64,000 nt of DNA from Halorarum halophilum (GTDB lineage Archaea > Halobacteriota > Halobacteria > Halobacteriales > Haloferacaceae), in contig NZ_CP058529.1 in NCBI RefSeq assembly GCF_013401515.1, forward strand, positions 1,674,001 through 1,738,000, read 5' to 3'. Below are positions 15,909 through 24,748 of the stretch, in pieces. The notes beneath the pieces are model-generated. The model did not search any database and was not told the origin of the DNA. It was given only the letters and a program-made list of their open reading frames with translations. The translations under genes and the position numbers were made by a program. Positions within the stretch are counted from its first letter, which is position 1; each line of letters begins with the position of its first letter.

Positions 15909-16973
15909 CTACTCCAGCGCCACGTCGTCGGGGTCGACGGCGACGAACGACCCGTCGCCGCGTGCCGACTCGTAGGCCGCCTCGGTGACGGCGGTCACCC
16001 GAAGGCCGTCGAGGGCGGTCGCCACGGGCTTCTCGTCCGTCCTGATCGCGTCGACGAACGCGTCGGCCTTCGTCCGCTGGTCCTCGTACTCGATCCGCGG
16101 GCGGTACTCGCCGCTCTCCTCGTCGATCTCGGCGTACTCGCTCGGCTCCCAGTCCTGGCTGTCGAGCGCGACGGCGCCCTGCCCGTCCCACATCCGCACG
16201 TGCTCGCGCATGCACGGGGTCTCGCCAGAGAGCGAGAACGAGGCCGTTGCGCCGTTCGTGAACCGGACGGTGACGTTCGCTCGGCCGTCGACGCGCTCCT
16301 CGTCGTCGACGAATTCCATGCTCGCCGAGACGGACTCGGGGGTGAGCCGGGTGCTCCACAGCACGCAGTCGAGCAGGTGGCTCCCGGTGTCGTACAGGTA
16401 GCCGCCGCCGGAGAGGTCCGGATTCTGCCGCCAGGTCCCCTCGAAGCGGTCGACCCAGTCCTGACACACCTCGGCGGTGATCCAGCGGGGCTCGCGTCCC
16501 TCCTCGTCCCACACCCCGCGTGCCTCGACGAACGCCTCGTAGAGGTGACGCTGGTAGCCGACCATCAGCACCTCGTCGCGTTCGCGGTCGCGCTCCACGA
16601 GGGCGCGCGCGTCGTCGAGGTCGGTCGTGAGCGGCTTGTCGCAGAGCACGTGGAGGTCGTGCTCGAACGCCGCGAGGACCTGGTCGTAGTGGAGGGTGTG
16701 GGGCGTCCCGATGAGCACCGCGTCGAGCGCCTCGGCGTCGAGCATCGCCGCGTAGTCGGTGTACCTGGAGTCGGCGTCGACCCCCAGTTCGACGCCGGCC
16801 GTTTCGAGGACCCCCTCGTCGATGTCGACGAGCGCGTCGACGCGCGCGTCCTCGTGCTCGACGAACTCCCCGCCCACCGTCGTTCCGATGTACCCACCGC
16901 CGACGACGCCGACCCGGAGTGGGTCTGCCTCGCCGGCATGGGCGGTCTCGCTGTCTACCGCGGTCTCTACCAT
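15909..16973 (-). CDS. Gfo/Idh/MocA family dehydrogenase
   Basis: A 354-aa NAD(P)-dependent sugar or cyclitol dehydrogenase. It has a Rossmann GVVGGGYIGTTVGG near residue 22, IGTPHTLHYDQVLAAFEHDLHVLCDKPL with the catalytic-region Lys (E/D-K-P motif), and the C-terminal beta-sheet domain containing GGGYLYDTGSHLLDCVLWS, with the G-x(3)-D-x-G-x-H pattern. The start at MVETAVDSE gives the usual length. It diverges from a sulfatase-family gene 141 nt away, which suggests sulfated-sugar handling, but the substrate is unknown. Confidence 0.88.
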   Translation of the reverse strand: MVETAVDSETAHAGEADPLRVGVVGGGYIGTTVGGEFVEHEDARVDALVDIDEGVLETAGVELGVDADSRYTDYAAMLDAEALDAVLIGTPHTLHYDQVLAAFEHDLHVLCDKPLTTDLDDARALVERDRERDEVLMVGYQRHLYEAFVEARGVWDEEGREPRWITAEVCQDWVDRFEGTWRQNPDLSGGGYLYDTGSHLLDCVLWSTRLTPESVSASMEFVDDEERVDGRANVTVRFTNGATASFSLSGETPCMREHVRMWDGQGAVALDSQDWEPSEYAEIDEESGEYRPRIEYEDQRTKADAFVDAIRTDEKPVATALDGLRVTAVTEAAYESARGDGSFVAVDPDDVALE

Positions 16974-17114
16974 AGTGGGGACGAGTTCGAGAAGCTCAAA
17001 AGGCGCTGTGGCCCTGACCCTCCGATCCGGCCGACGACCGACTCGCGGACGCGAGGAGATGCGACGTCCCAGTCCGCCGCCCGACTTTACCGTCCCGGGC
17101 CCGAAAGGCACCCG

Positions 17115-18539
17115 ATGGCCGATAGTCGCCCGAACGTCCTCTTCGTCCTGACCGACCAGGAGCGGTACGACTACACGGCCCCTGACGGGCCGCCAGTCGA
17201 GACGCCCGAACTCGACCGGCTGTCGCGGGACGGGGTGCGGTTCGAGCGGGCGTACACGCCGACGAGCATCTGCTCCAGCGCCCGCGCGTCGCTGCTGACG
17301 GGGCTCTACCCCCACAACCACGGGATGGTGAACAACACGCACGAGGCCGACGCCATCCAGCCGAACCTGCCGCCCGACCTCCCAACGTTCGGGGAGGGAC
17401 TCGCCGACGTCGGCTACCGCAACACCTATCTCGGCAAGTGGCACGTCGGCCGCGACCAGACGCCGGACGACTTCGGCTTCTCGTACCTCGGCGGTAGCGA
17501 CGCGCACCACGACAACATCGACAGTGCGTTCGGGGAGTACCGGGCTGACATGGGGGTCGAGGTGGACGAGGCGGACCTGGAGGACCCGATATACACGGAC
17601 GACGGGTCGCTGGTGGCCGCGACCGACCCCGTCCCCGTCGAGGCGACGCGGCCGTACTTCCTCGCGGAGCGGACGATCGAGGAACTCCGCCGGGCGGCCG
17701 ACGCGGACGCCCCGTTCTTCCACCGGACGGACTTCCTCGGCCCGCACCACCCCTACGTCGTCCCCGAGCCGTACGCCTCGATGTACGACCCGGACGAGAT
17801 CGAGCTCCCGAACTCGTACGCCGAGACGTTCGACGGCAAGCCCCAGGTCCACGAGAACTACGTCGACTACCGGGGCGTCAGGGAGTTCGGCCGGGAGACG
17901 TGGGCCGAGGTGATCGCCGCCAACCGGGGGTTCATGACACTCATCGACGACCAGGTCGGCCGGGTACTCAACGCGATCGACGACCTGGGCCTGACCGACG
18001 ACACGGTCGTGGCGCACGCGTCCGACCACGGCGACTTCGTCGGGGGGCACCGCCAGTTCAACAAGGGGCCACTGATGTACGAGGACACCTACCACGTCCC
18101 GCTCCAGATACGCTGGCCCGGCGTCGTCGAGTCGGGGTCGGTGGACGACGTCCCCGTCCGGCTCCACGACCTGATGCCGACGTTCCTCGACGTCTGCGAC
18201 GCCCCGATTCCGGACGGGCTGGACGCCCGGAGCCTCCGACCGCTGCTGGAGGGCGACCGGCCCGACGACTGGCCGGAGGCCGTCGTCTCGGAGTACCACG
18301 GCGACGAGTTCGGGCTCTACACCCAGCGGATGATTCACACCGGCGACTACAAGTACGTCTTCAACTCGCCGGACGTCGACGAGCTCTACGACCTCCGCGA
18401 CGATCCCGCGGAGCTACAGAACCTGATCGAACATCCCGACTTCGAGGCGGTCCGTCGGGACCTGCGCGAGCGACTCGTCGACTGGATGCACGGGACCGAC
18501 GACCCCCTGCGACAGTGGGGGGCGCAGGCCCTCGGGTGA
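17115..18539 (+). CDS. Sulfatase-family hydrolase with CSSAR site
   Basis: A 474-aa alkaline-phosphatase-superfamily enzyme. It opens NVLFVLTDQERYDY (metal Asp14), then SICSSARASLLTGLYPHNHG. Cys53 sits where the formylglycine-forming residue is expected, but the core is C-S-S-A-R rather than C-x-P-S-R. Other metal-site elements are present: GKWHVGRDQ, HASDHGDFVGGHRQFNKGP and YHVPLQIRWPG. No signal peptide is seen, so a cytosolic location is likely. It probably hydrolyses a sulfate or phosphate ester, and maturation by a formylglycine enzyme is unproven. It is tail to tail with a second family member. Confidence 0.87.
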   Translation: MADSRPNVLFVLTDQERYDYTAPDGPPVETPELDRLSRDGVRFERAYTPTSICSSARASLLTGLYPHNHGMVNNTHEADAIQPNLPPDLPTFGEGLADVGYRNTYLGKWHVGRDQTPDDFGFSYLGGSDAHHDNIDSAFGEYRADMGVEVDEADLEDPIYTDDGSLVAATDPVPVEATRPYFLAERTIEELRRAADADAPFFHRTDFLGPHHPYVVPEPYASMYDPDEIELPNSYAETFDGKPQVHENYVDYRGVREFGRETWAEVIAANRGFMTLIDDQVGRVLNAIDDLGLTDDTVVAHASDHGDFVGGHRQFNKGPLMYEDTYHVPLQIRWPGVVESGSVDDVPVRLHDLMPTFLDVCDAPIPDGLDARSLRPLLEGDRPDDWPEAVVSEYHGDEFGLYTQRMIHTGDYKYVFNSPDVDELYDLRDDPAELQNLIEHPDFEAVRRDLRERLVDWMHGTDDPLRQWGAQALG

Positions 18540-18540
18540 G

Positions 18541-20004
18541 TCAGCGGTAGCCGAGTTCGGCCAGTCTGTCCAGCGTCGCGTCGGCGATGTCGTCGTCGCC
18601 GGCTCCGGCGTCGGGGTCGGCGTGCTCGAACGACGCCAGCCACTCGTCGAGCCGGTCGTCGAGCCGCCGAACCACCCGGGGTTCCTCGGCACTCCTGTCG
18701 ACCGTCTCGTACGGGTCCCGGTCGACCCGGTACAGTTCCCGTTCACCGTCGCCCCCGCGGACGTACTTCCACCGGCGCGTCCGGACCGTCCGGAGGGTTC
18801 GGTAGTAGTCGCTGACGTTGGCGGCAGCTTCCCCGAACCGCGACTCCAGCGCCTCCATCGGCGGCTGCGGGGCGAGGTACTCCGCGAACACTGCCTCGCG
18901 AGGCTCGCTCGTGGCGCCGGAGTGGAGCGACCGACCCTGCTGCTGGTCGCGGAACGCCGGCGCGTCGATCCCAGCCGCGTCCAGGAGCGTCGCGGGAAGG
19001 TCCAGGAGCTGCACCAGCTCCTCGCGGCGGCAGTCACCGTCGAACGACCCGCCGGAGACGACGAGCGGGACGTGCAACGCGGTGTCGTACACGTTGTACT
19101 GGTGGCCGAAGAGCCCGTGGTCGCCGACGTTCTCGCCGTGGTCGCCGCAGACGGCGATCACGGTGTCGTCCCACTCCCCCGCGTCGGCGAGCGCGGTCCG
19201 CAGTTCGGCGAGGTGCTCGTCCACGTACGACATCTCCCCCCTGTAGAGCCCTCGCAGCGCCGCGAACTCCTCGTCGCTCAGGTCGTACTCGCCCACGTCG
19301 AACGCGCGCGGTTCCTGGCGGATCTCCGTCGCCTCCTCGTAGCTCACCCCGTCGGGGAGGTACGGCTCCGCGTGCTCCCGGGGCGGGTCGTAGGGGACGT
19401 GCGGCTCCAGGAAGTTGAGGAAGAGGAAGAACGGGCGGTCGTCGTCGCGTCCGCCGAGCCAACGCCGGACGTGGTCGTTCGTCCGGGCCCCGCCGTCGGC
19501 GCCCGCCGGCTGGAACACCTCGCTGTAGAGGAGGTTCGCGACGTTGACCAGCGGGCTCCCCTCGAACAGCCGCTCCCTCGCGGCCTCTACCGTTCCGGAG
19601 AGCGACTTCGACCGGACGACGGGCCCGAGGTCGACGTCCGACTGGACGTACTGCCAGCCGCGGTGGAGCCGGTCGAAGCCGCGGTCGAAGTCGAACTCGT
19701 CGGTGATCCACGTGTTGTTCGAGAAGCCGACCGTCTCGTAGCCGGCGTCCGAGAAACACTCGGGGAGTGTCCGCAACGAGGTGCCGAGCGCGGGGTTCTC
19801 GCCGTGCGTGCCGTGCTTCGACGAGTAGGTTCCAGTGAACAAGGAGCCGTGGGATGGGACCGTCCACGGGGCGCTGCTGAACGCGTTCGCGAACAGCGTC
19901 CCCTCGCGCCCGAGCGCGGTCAACGTCGGGGCGACGTCCTCGCTCGCGTCGCGGGCGCGCATCGTGTCCATCACGACGAGGACGACGTTGGGCCGTCCCG
20001 TCAT
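18541..20004 (-). CDS. Sulfatase-like hydrolase with Thr at the nucleophile site
   Basis: A 487-aa member of the same superfamily. It opens PNVVLVVMDTMRARDAS (metal Asp13), and the nucleophile region reads SAPWTVPSHGSLFTG. The residue aligned with the formylglycine Cys/Ser is Thr48, and the Arg of C-x-P-S-R is His52. Later metal-site motifs are intact (EPHVPYDPP, CGDHGENVGDHGLFGHQYNVYD). Thr or Ser at this place is typical of phosphoesterase or phosphotransferase relatives, so this may be a phosphoglycerol-transferase-like or phosphonate/phosphodiester enzyme. Its stop abuts that of the other sulfatase gene. Confidence 0.85.
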   Translation of the reverse strand: MTGRPNVVLVVMDTMRARDASEDVAPTLTALGREGTLFANAFSSAPWTVPSHGSLFTGTYSSKHGTHGENPALGTSLRTLPECFSDAGYETVGFSNNTWITDEFDFDRGFDRLHRGWQYVQSDVDLGPVVRSKSLSGTVEAARERLFEGSPLVNVANLLYSEVFQPAGADGGARTNDHVRRWLGGRDDDRPFFLFLNFLEPHVPYDPPREHAEPYLPDGVSYEEATEIRQEPRAFDVGEYDLSDEEFAALRGLYRGEMSYVDEHLAELRTALADAGEWDDTVIAVCGDHGENVGDHGLFGHQYNVYDTALHVPLVVSGGSFDGDCRREELVQLLDLPATLLDAAGIDAPAFRDQQQGRSLHSGATSEPREAVFAEYLAPQPPMEALESRFGEAAANVSDYYRTLRTVRTRRWKYVRGGDGERELYRVDRDPYETVDRSAEEPRVVRRLDDRLDEWLASFEHADPDAGAGDDDIADATLDRLAELGYR

Positions 20005-20810
20005 CGGACGCTCCGACGCGACGCTCGGCGGTTCGCGCTAGGATCGACTGCGGTGGAGGTCGGGGATCGGACGCGACGAGGAGGGCCGGCGGCAGGAGGA
20101 GGAGCGAGGGGAGTTGCCGGGCGGACGGCAGTCGTACGGGGACCTACAATCCGACTCAGACCTTCGTCCGACAGGGCGTGCGGTGACGCTGCCATGACCC
20201 CGAATACTCCGTCGAAGGGGAAGGGGGCGTTGCTCACATTTGCCGGGGGGTGAAGGTAACATCATGATTCTATCACCTGATTCGAGGCGTTTCCCCGCCC
20301 TTACCCCACCATTTCGGCGGTTTTAGGCCCATAGCGGATCTAGCCTCCGCCTATATGGCCAACTTCTGACTATACCGCGCCGATCCGCCGGTCAGTGGGG
20401 TCTCGCGGAAGCCTCGAACCCACTGCCCCGATCACTCAGCGGTTCGGCCCTGCCACTCGCGGGTTCGGTCGAAATCACCTGCTCGGGACAGTTGGGTATC
20501 GTCCGTGACGGGTCGAGGCCGGGACGTTCCGCGAGGTCGACCCGGAGTCGTCGCGGAAGTCGTGGTGGCCACAATCCACGGTGCGCTGACCGACGAGAGC
20601 GTTCGAGAAGGGCCCCGCTCGACCCGTCGAGTGGCGCGGCGTAGACGGTCCCGACTCTGCGCGGACCCTCCCGTCGCGACGATACAAAAGATTCGTGATA
20701 TGTATCGGCAATTTTCGCGGACGCGCTCGTGTCAATCGCCCCCAAGAGAGGCCGTCACACCCCCGCTGTGGACCACAAACTGTTTATCCGGTTCGTCCGG
20801 CGGGAGTAGT
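20005..20810. other. Long spacer, no gene recognised
   Basis: About 800 nt with no acidic, conserved-looking frame on either strand. The part next to the sulfatase start is Arg-coding GC-rich DNA. A patch around 20330-20380 and another near 20690-20710 are AT-richer. No tRNA, terminal repeats or strong hairpins were seen. Confidence 0.5.
20782..20789 (+). promoter_or_regulatory. TATA-like box of the mini zinc-finger gene
   Basis: GTTTATCC, 22-29 nt ahead of the ATG, consistent with leaderless transcription. Confidence 0.5.
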
Positions 20811-20957
20811 ATGCCGACCTGCCAGAACTGTGAGTCGTTCGTCACAGAACGCTACGTGAAGGTGTTCGAACCCGAGGGGATCACCAGCCCCCGTGCGTGC
20901 CCCCACTGCGAGGACATGGTCCGCCGCGGGAAGACCGTCCGCGCGAAGAAGAACTGA
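20811..20957 (+). CDS. Mini zinc-finger protein, 48 aa
   Basis: A 48-aa protein with two CxxC knuckles: CQNC at residues 4-7 and CPHC at 30-33, separated by ESFVTERYVKVFEPEGITSP. It ends in a basic RRGKTVRAKKN tail. This matches the haloarchaeal family of small Cys2-Cys2 (CPxCG-like) zinc proteins. The basic tail suggests nucleic-acid or protein contact. A TATA-like box at leaderless distance supports expression. The next gene begins 70 nt downstream. Confidence 0.75.
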   Translation: MPTCQNCESFVTERYVKVFEPEGITSPRACPHCEDMVRRGKTVRAKKN

Positions 20958-21027
20958 ACGGCAGGTGGGTCGGACGCGGTCGGGGCGACCGCAACCTCTT
21001 TGTCTCTCGGTCTGACACCTTCGGCGC

Positions 21028-21528
21028 ATGACCGGTCTCGATACGTCCCCCCTCCGCCGGCTCCACCGCCTCCTCGAACACTACACGCCCGACGGGACGC
21101 TCGGGCGACTGCTGCTCGGGGGCCCGCTTCTCGTACTCGCGCCGGTGCTGTTCTTCGGCGGCTTCGCCATGGTCACCGGCGCGATGTCGTTCCTCGTGTT
21201 CGTCACGGGACTCGTCTTCCTCCTCGCATCCCCTCCGAGCCTCGTCCTGGGGGTGGTCTGCCTCTGGCCCGTGTACCTCTCGCTCATCGGGAACCTCGAA
21301 TCGCCCGAGGCGTACCCGGGGACGAACCGTCCGACCGGCCGGTCAGACTACGAGGAGGACGCGAACCCCGAGGCGACGCTGAAGCGGCGGTACGCGGAGG
21401 GCGACATCACCCGCGAGGAGTTCGAGGAGCGCCTCGACGCCCTACTCGACGCTGGCGAACTGGGACGCGGTCGGGGGCGACGCCGGACGACGAGCGAGCG
21501 GGAACGCGAGATGGAGTCCGCCCGGTAG
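21028..21528 (+). CDS. SHOCT-domain membrane protein
   Basis: A 166-aa protein with two or three TM segments (about residues 29-50, 53-69 and 70-88: LGRLLLGGPLLVLAPVLFFGG and following). A cytosolic C-terminal SHOCT helix pair follows (ATLKRRYAEGDITREEFEER, then LDALLDAGEL), ending in an Arg-rich tail. SHOCT modules are oligomerisation helices found at the ends of many haloarchaeal membrane proteins; no enzyme function is implied. Confidence 0.85.
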   Translation: MTGLDTSPLRRLHRLLEHYTPDGTLGRLLLGGPLLVLAPVLFFGGFAMVTGAMSFLVFVTGLVFLLASPPSLVLGVVCLWPVYLSLIGNLESPEAYPGTNRPTGRSDYEEDANPEATLKRRYAEGDITREEFEERLDALLDAGELGRGRGRRRTTSEREREMESAR

Positions 21529-21608
21529 TCGTTCGACCGGGTGGCACCGACGCTTCATCGAGGCTCGATTCCCAACCCGGCGAGCGGATGCGAGCCGAAA
21601 CTCGGGGA

Positions 21609-22313
21609 TCAAGCCTCGCCGTACACCGGCACGGCGGCCCCGCTCGTCGGCGTCGCCGCGTCCGAACAGAGGAACAGCATCACCCGGGCCACCTCGGCCG
21701 GCATCACCCACTCGTCGCTGTACTCCATCATCTCGCGGTTCATCGGCGTGTCGAGCACCGACGGCATGACGCAGTTCGCCCGCACGGTCCCGAGGTTCTC
21801 CTCGGCGACGGACTCCGTGAATATGCGCACGCCGGCCTTGCTCGCGCGGTAGAGCGCGTCCCCCTCGCCGCCCTCCAGCCCCGACCGGGCCGACACGGCG
21901 ACCATCGCCCCCTCCGACTCCCGGAGGTGGGGGAGCGCGTGCTTCGTCGCGAGGAACGCCGTCTTCAGGTTCACGTCGAAGAGCAGGCCGAACTGGCCGG
22001 CATCCGTCTCGTGGACCGGGTCGCCGCCGCGCCATGTGCCCGCGATGTTCAGCAGGCAGTCGAGCCGGCCGTGCTCGTCGACGACCGCCTCGACCGTCTC
22101 CGCCACCTCCGTCTCGTCGGTGAAGTCCGCCCGACGGAAGCGCACGCCCTCGCCGGGGTCGAGCAGGCTGTCCTCGTCGTCCACGTCCACGACGTCGCAG
22201 GCGGCGACGGTCGCGCCCGCGTCCGCGAACTCGTCCACCACGGCGCTCCCGAGCGCACCGCAGGCACCCGTGACCAGCACCACGGAATCGGTGAAGTCGA
22301 ACTCGGCGTGCAT
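21609..22313 (-). CDS. Short-chain dehydrogenase/reductase
   Basis: A 234-aa classical SDR. It has the cofactor loop VLVTGACGALGSAVVDEF (TGxxxGxG), DCLLNIAGTWRGGD (NAG motif with Ile), catalytic Ser in VAVSARSGLEG, and the YRASK dyad (Y-x3-K). The NAD(P) specificity residue near CDVVDVDDED suggests NAD. The substrate is unknown. The quinone oxidoreductase gene lies 99 nt upstream on the same strand, so the two may be co-expressed. The ATG before HAEFDFTDS was preferred over an upstream start. Confidence 0.88.
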   Translation of the reverse strand: MHAEFDFTDSVVLVTGACGALGSAVVDEFADAGATVAACDVVDVDDEDSLLDPGEGVRFRRADFTDETEVAETVEAVVDEHGRLDCLLNIAGTWRGGDPVHETDAGQFGLLFDVNLKTAFLATKHALPHLRESEGAMVAVSARSGLEGGEGDALYRASKAGVRIFTESVAEENLGTVRANCVMPSVLDTPMNREMMEYSDEWVMPAEVARVMLFLCSDAATPTSGAAVPVYGEA

Positions 22314-22412
22314 GGTGAGGGGTTCGGTACCGGGCGTCACAAAGGTACCGTCGGCGAGGGTGCGGTCGGCGGCGGTCGTCGCGACCCGCCGAGGTCCGGC
22401 GCGCCGGGGTTC

Positions 22413-23378
22413 CTACGGCTCGACGACGAGCTTCCCGAGGAAGCTGTCCTCCATCACCGCGCGCTGGGCCTCCCCGGCCTCCTCGAGGTCGTAGCTCCGA
22501 GCGACGTCGATTTCCAGGTTCCCGTCGCTCCACAGGGTCGCCAGGTCGGCGAGCGGGTCGGCCAGCCGCGGCGTATTGAACATCGACATCAGAGTCACCT
22601 GCAGGTCCTTCGACCGGGCGTCCGAGGAACGGTCGAGCCCGATCGCCGGGTCGTTCTCGCCGATGCCGACGACGCGCGCGCCCTGCGCGGCGACGTCCGC
22701 GTCGAACTGGAGGTAGTCGTCGAGGCGGTGGTCGAGGATCACGTCGACGCCGTCGCCGCCCGCCGCCTCCGCCACCGCGTCCGCGAGGTCGTCGCGGTCG
22801 TAGTCGAGCACGACGTCGGCGCCGAGTTCCTCGAGGCGGTCGTGGTAGTCGGGCGACGCGGTGGTGACGACCCGCGCGCCGGTCGCCGCGGCGACCTGGA
22901 CCGCGGCGTGGCCGACGCCGCCGGAGCCGCCGTGGACGAGCGCGGTCTCGGCGGGTCGGAGGCCGCCGTGGTCGATCAGCGCCCGCCAGGCCGTGACGGC
23001 GGCGACGCCGGCGGCGCCCGCCGCGCGGAGATCGGCGCCATCGGGGAGCACGGCGAGTCTGTCGGTCGGGACCGCGACGTACTCGGCGTAGCCGCCGGGC
23101 ATCGCCATGCTCAACCCGGTTGCGTAGACTGGGTCACCCTCGGCCACGTCCTCGACGCCGTCGCCGACGGTCGCGGCCTCACCCGCCGCGTCGACGCCGG
23201 GGATCGCCGGGATGTCGTACGGCGTGTACGACCCCTCGCGGAAGTAGGTGTCCACGGGGTTCACGCCCGCCGCTGCCACCTCGACCAGCACCTCGTCGGT
23301 TCCCGGGTTGGGTCGGTCGACCTCGTCGACTCGCAGTACGTTGGGTCCGCCGTGCTCGTGGAATCTGACTGCGCGCAT
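22413..23378 (-). CDS. NADPH:quinone reductase-like zeta-crystallin (MDR)
   Basis: A 321-aa medium-chain reductase without structural-zinc cysteines. It opens MRAVRFHEHGGPNVLRVDEV, then AGVNPVDTYFREGSY, PGVDAAGEAATVGDGV, the nucleotide fold VHGGSGGVGHAAVQVAAATGA (AxxGxxG-type loop), and the C-terminal EDSFLGKLVVEP that closes the QOR family. It probably reduces quinones or enones with NADPH. It is upstream of the SDR on the same strand and diverges from a small membrane protein. Confidence 0.88.
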   Translation of the reverse strand: MRAVRFHEHGGPNVLRVDEVDRPNPGTDEVLVEVAAAGVNPVDTYFREGSYTPYDIPAIPGVDAAGEAATVGDGVEDVAEGDPVYATGLSMAMPGGYAEYVAVPTDRLAVLPDGADLRAAGAAGVAAVTAWRALIDHGGLRPAETALVHGGSGGVGHAAVQVAAATGARVVTTASPDYHDRLEELGADVVLDYDRDDLADAVAEAAGGDGVDVILDHRLDDYLQFDADVAAQGARVVGIGENDPAIGLDRSSDARSKDLQVTLMSMFNTPRLADPLADLATLWSDGNLEIDVARSYDLEEAGEAQRAVMEDSFLGKLVVEP

Positions 23379-23522
23379 ACGGGGAGCCACCGCGTCGAGG
23401 GGCATAAAGTCGGCCGGCGAGGCAATCGAGGGGGGATTCGGTGCGATGTGGGGGGCTCGAGACGGGCCGGCGAGTCGCCGCGGACCGACGGACTGATTTT
23501 CCGGGCACGAGAGGGACGTACC

Positions 23523-23816
23523 ATGTCCCTCCGACGGGTCGGGTTCACGACGTTCGCCATCGGACTGTTCGTCGGGACGATCCTGCTCGTCCTGAGTCCG
23601 TTCGTCTCCCCGGCGTTCGGGTCGTGTCCGGGACGCGTGCCGCTGGCCGGGTTCGTGTTCCGGGGCGTGCAGTTCTGGCCGCCGCGCGTGTTCTACTCGA
23701 ACGCCTGTACCGACGTGGCGCTCGACCCGTCGTTCGCGGTGGCGTTCCTCCTCGCGCTGGTCGGCCTCGTCGTCGCCGCCGCGGGCCACGTGCTGGAGGC
23801 CCGCCGGTCGTCCTGA
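23523..23816 (+). CDS. Small two-TM membrane protein with paired Cys
   Basis: A 97-aa protein. Helix 1 (TTFAIGLFVGTILLVLSPF) and helix 2 (FAVAFLLALVGLVVAAAGHVL) flank an extracytoplasmic-looking loop of about 37 residues with Cys in GSCPGRVP and SNACTDVAL that could form a disulfide. No family is recognised. It stands between the quinone reductase and the putative surface-polymer locus. Confidence 0.6.
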   Translation: MSLRRVGFTTFAIGLFVGTILLVLSPFVSPAFGSCPGRVPLAGFVFRGVQFWPPRVFYSNACTDVALDPSFAVAFLLALVGLVVAAAGHVLEARRSS

Positions 23817-23959
23817 GCATGGTCCGCCCGGCACGCCGGCCGCACTGGTGCAGGTTTCCCCGACGCTGACGACCCTACTCGGACACGACCGGGTATTCAG
23901 TTGGACAACGCCTTCATCCGCTCGTGGGGCGGTGGTAGATGGTACGAGGGGTCGAAACG

Positions 23960-24748
23960 ATGTCAGCACCGAGGCTCGGATTCGTCGCACAGACGCACAC
24001 GGGAGCGGTCGAGTACGACGACCTCGTGGCCGCGGGCGCCACGGAGGGGTTCGACTTCGTCGAGTTGTACATGGACGGCGCCACGGAGCGCCGCGCCCTC
24101 GATCCGGAGAGGATCGAGACGCTGCACGAACGGCACGGGCTCGATCTCGCGGTTCACCTGCCGTTCGTCGACCTCGACCTGGGATCGCCGCGACCGCTGG
24201 TCCGCGAGGCGTCCCGGCGCGAACTCGAAGCCTGTCTCGACGCGGCGGCCGAGATGGGCGCCGAGAAGGCCGTCCTCCACGCCGACACGGACGCGACGCC
24301 GCCGGAGTTCGGCCGGGAGTCGGTCCTCCCGCACGCGCTCGAGTCGATCGAGCGACTGGACGCCTACGCGGACGACGCGGGCGTCGAGGTCTGCGTCGAG
24401 AACCTGCCCGGTCGGCTGTTCTCGACGTACGACTTCGACGTCCTGACGGCAGAGACCGACGCGTCGCTCACCCTCGACACGGGGCACGCGCGCGTCGACG
24501 GGCTGGACGAGGCGGAGATGGCCGACGCGCTCCGGGAGTTCGACGACCGTATCTCGCACGTCCACGTCAACGACTCGCGGGTCCCGGAGGACGAGCACGT
24601 CCCGGTCGGCTCCGGCACGATCGACTTCGAGCGGGCGTTCCGGCCCGTCCGCGATGGCGACTGGGACGGGACGCTCTCGGTGGAGGTGTTCACGTTCGAC
24701 TTCGACTACGTGGCGACGAGCCGACGGAAACTGGAAGCGTGGCTCTGA
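23960..24748 (+). CDS. Sugar phosphate isomerase/epimerase-like TIM barrel
   Basis: A 262-aa xylose-isomerase-like barrel. Metal-site elements are visible: FVELYMDG (first Glu), AEKAVLHADTDAT (His), VEVCVENLPGRLFSTYD (Glu), LTLDTGHARVDG (D-T-G-H), ISHVHVNDSR (His/Asp) and LSVEVFTFDFDY (last Glu). These are the Glu/His/Asp set of the AP endonuclease 2 / isomerase fold. The substrate is unknown; family members epimerise or isomerise sugars and polyols. The next gene starts inside its last codons, so it is coupled to the glycerophosphotransferase-like enzyme and may supply a polyol precursor. That last point is inference. Confidence 0.83.
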   Translation: MSAPRLGFVAQTHTGAVEYDDLVAAGATEGFDFVELYMDGATERRALDPERIETLHERHGLDLAVHLPFVDLDLGSPRPLVREASRRELEACLDAAAEMGAEKAVLHADTDATPPEFGRESVLPHALESIERLDAYADDAGVEVCVENLPGRLFSTYDFDVLTAETDASLTLDTGHARVDGLDEAEMADALREFDDRISHVHVNDSRVPEDEHVPVGSGTIDFERAFRPVRDGDWDGTLSVEVFTFDFDYVATSRRKLEAWL

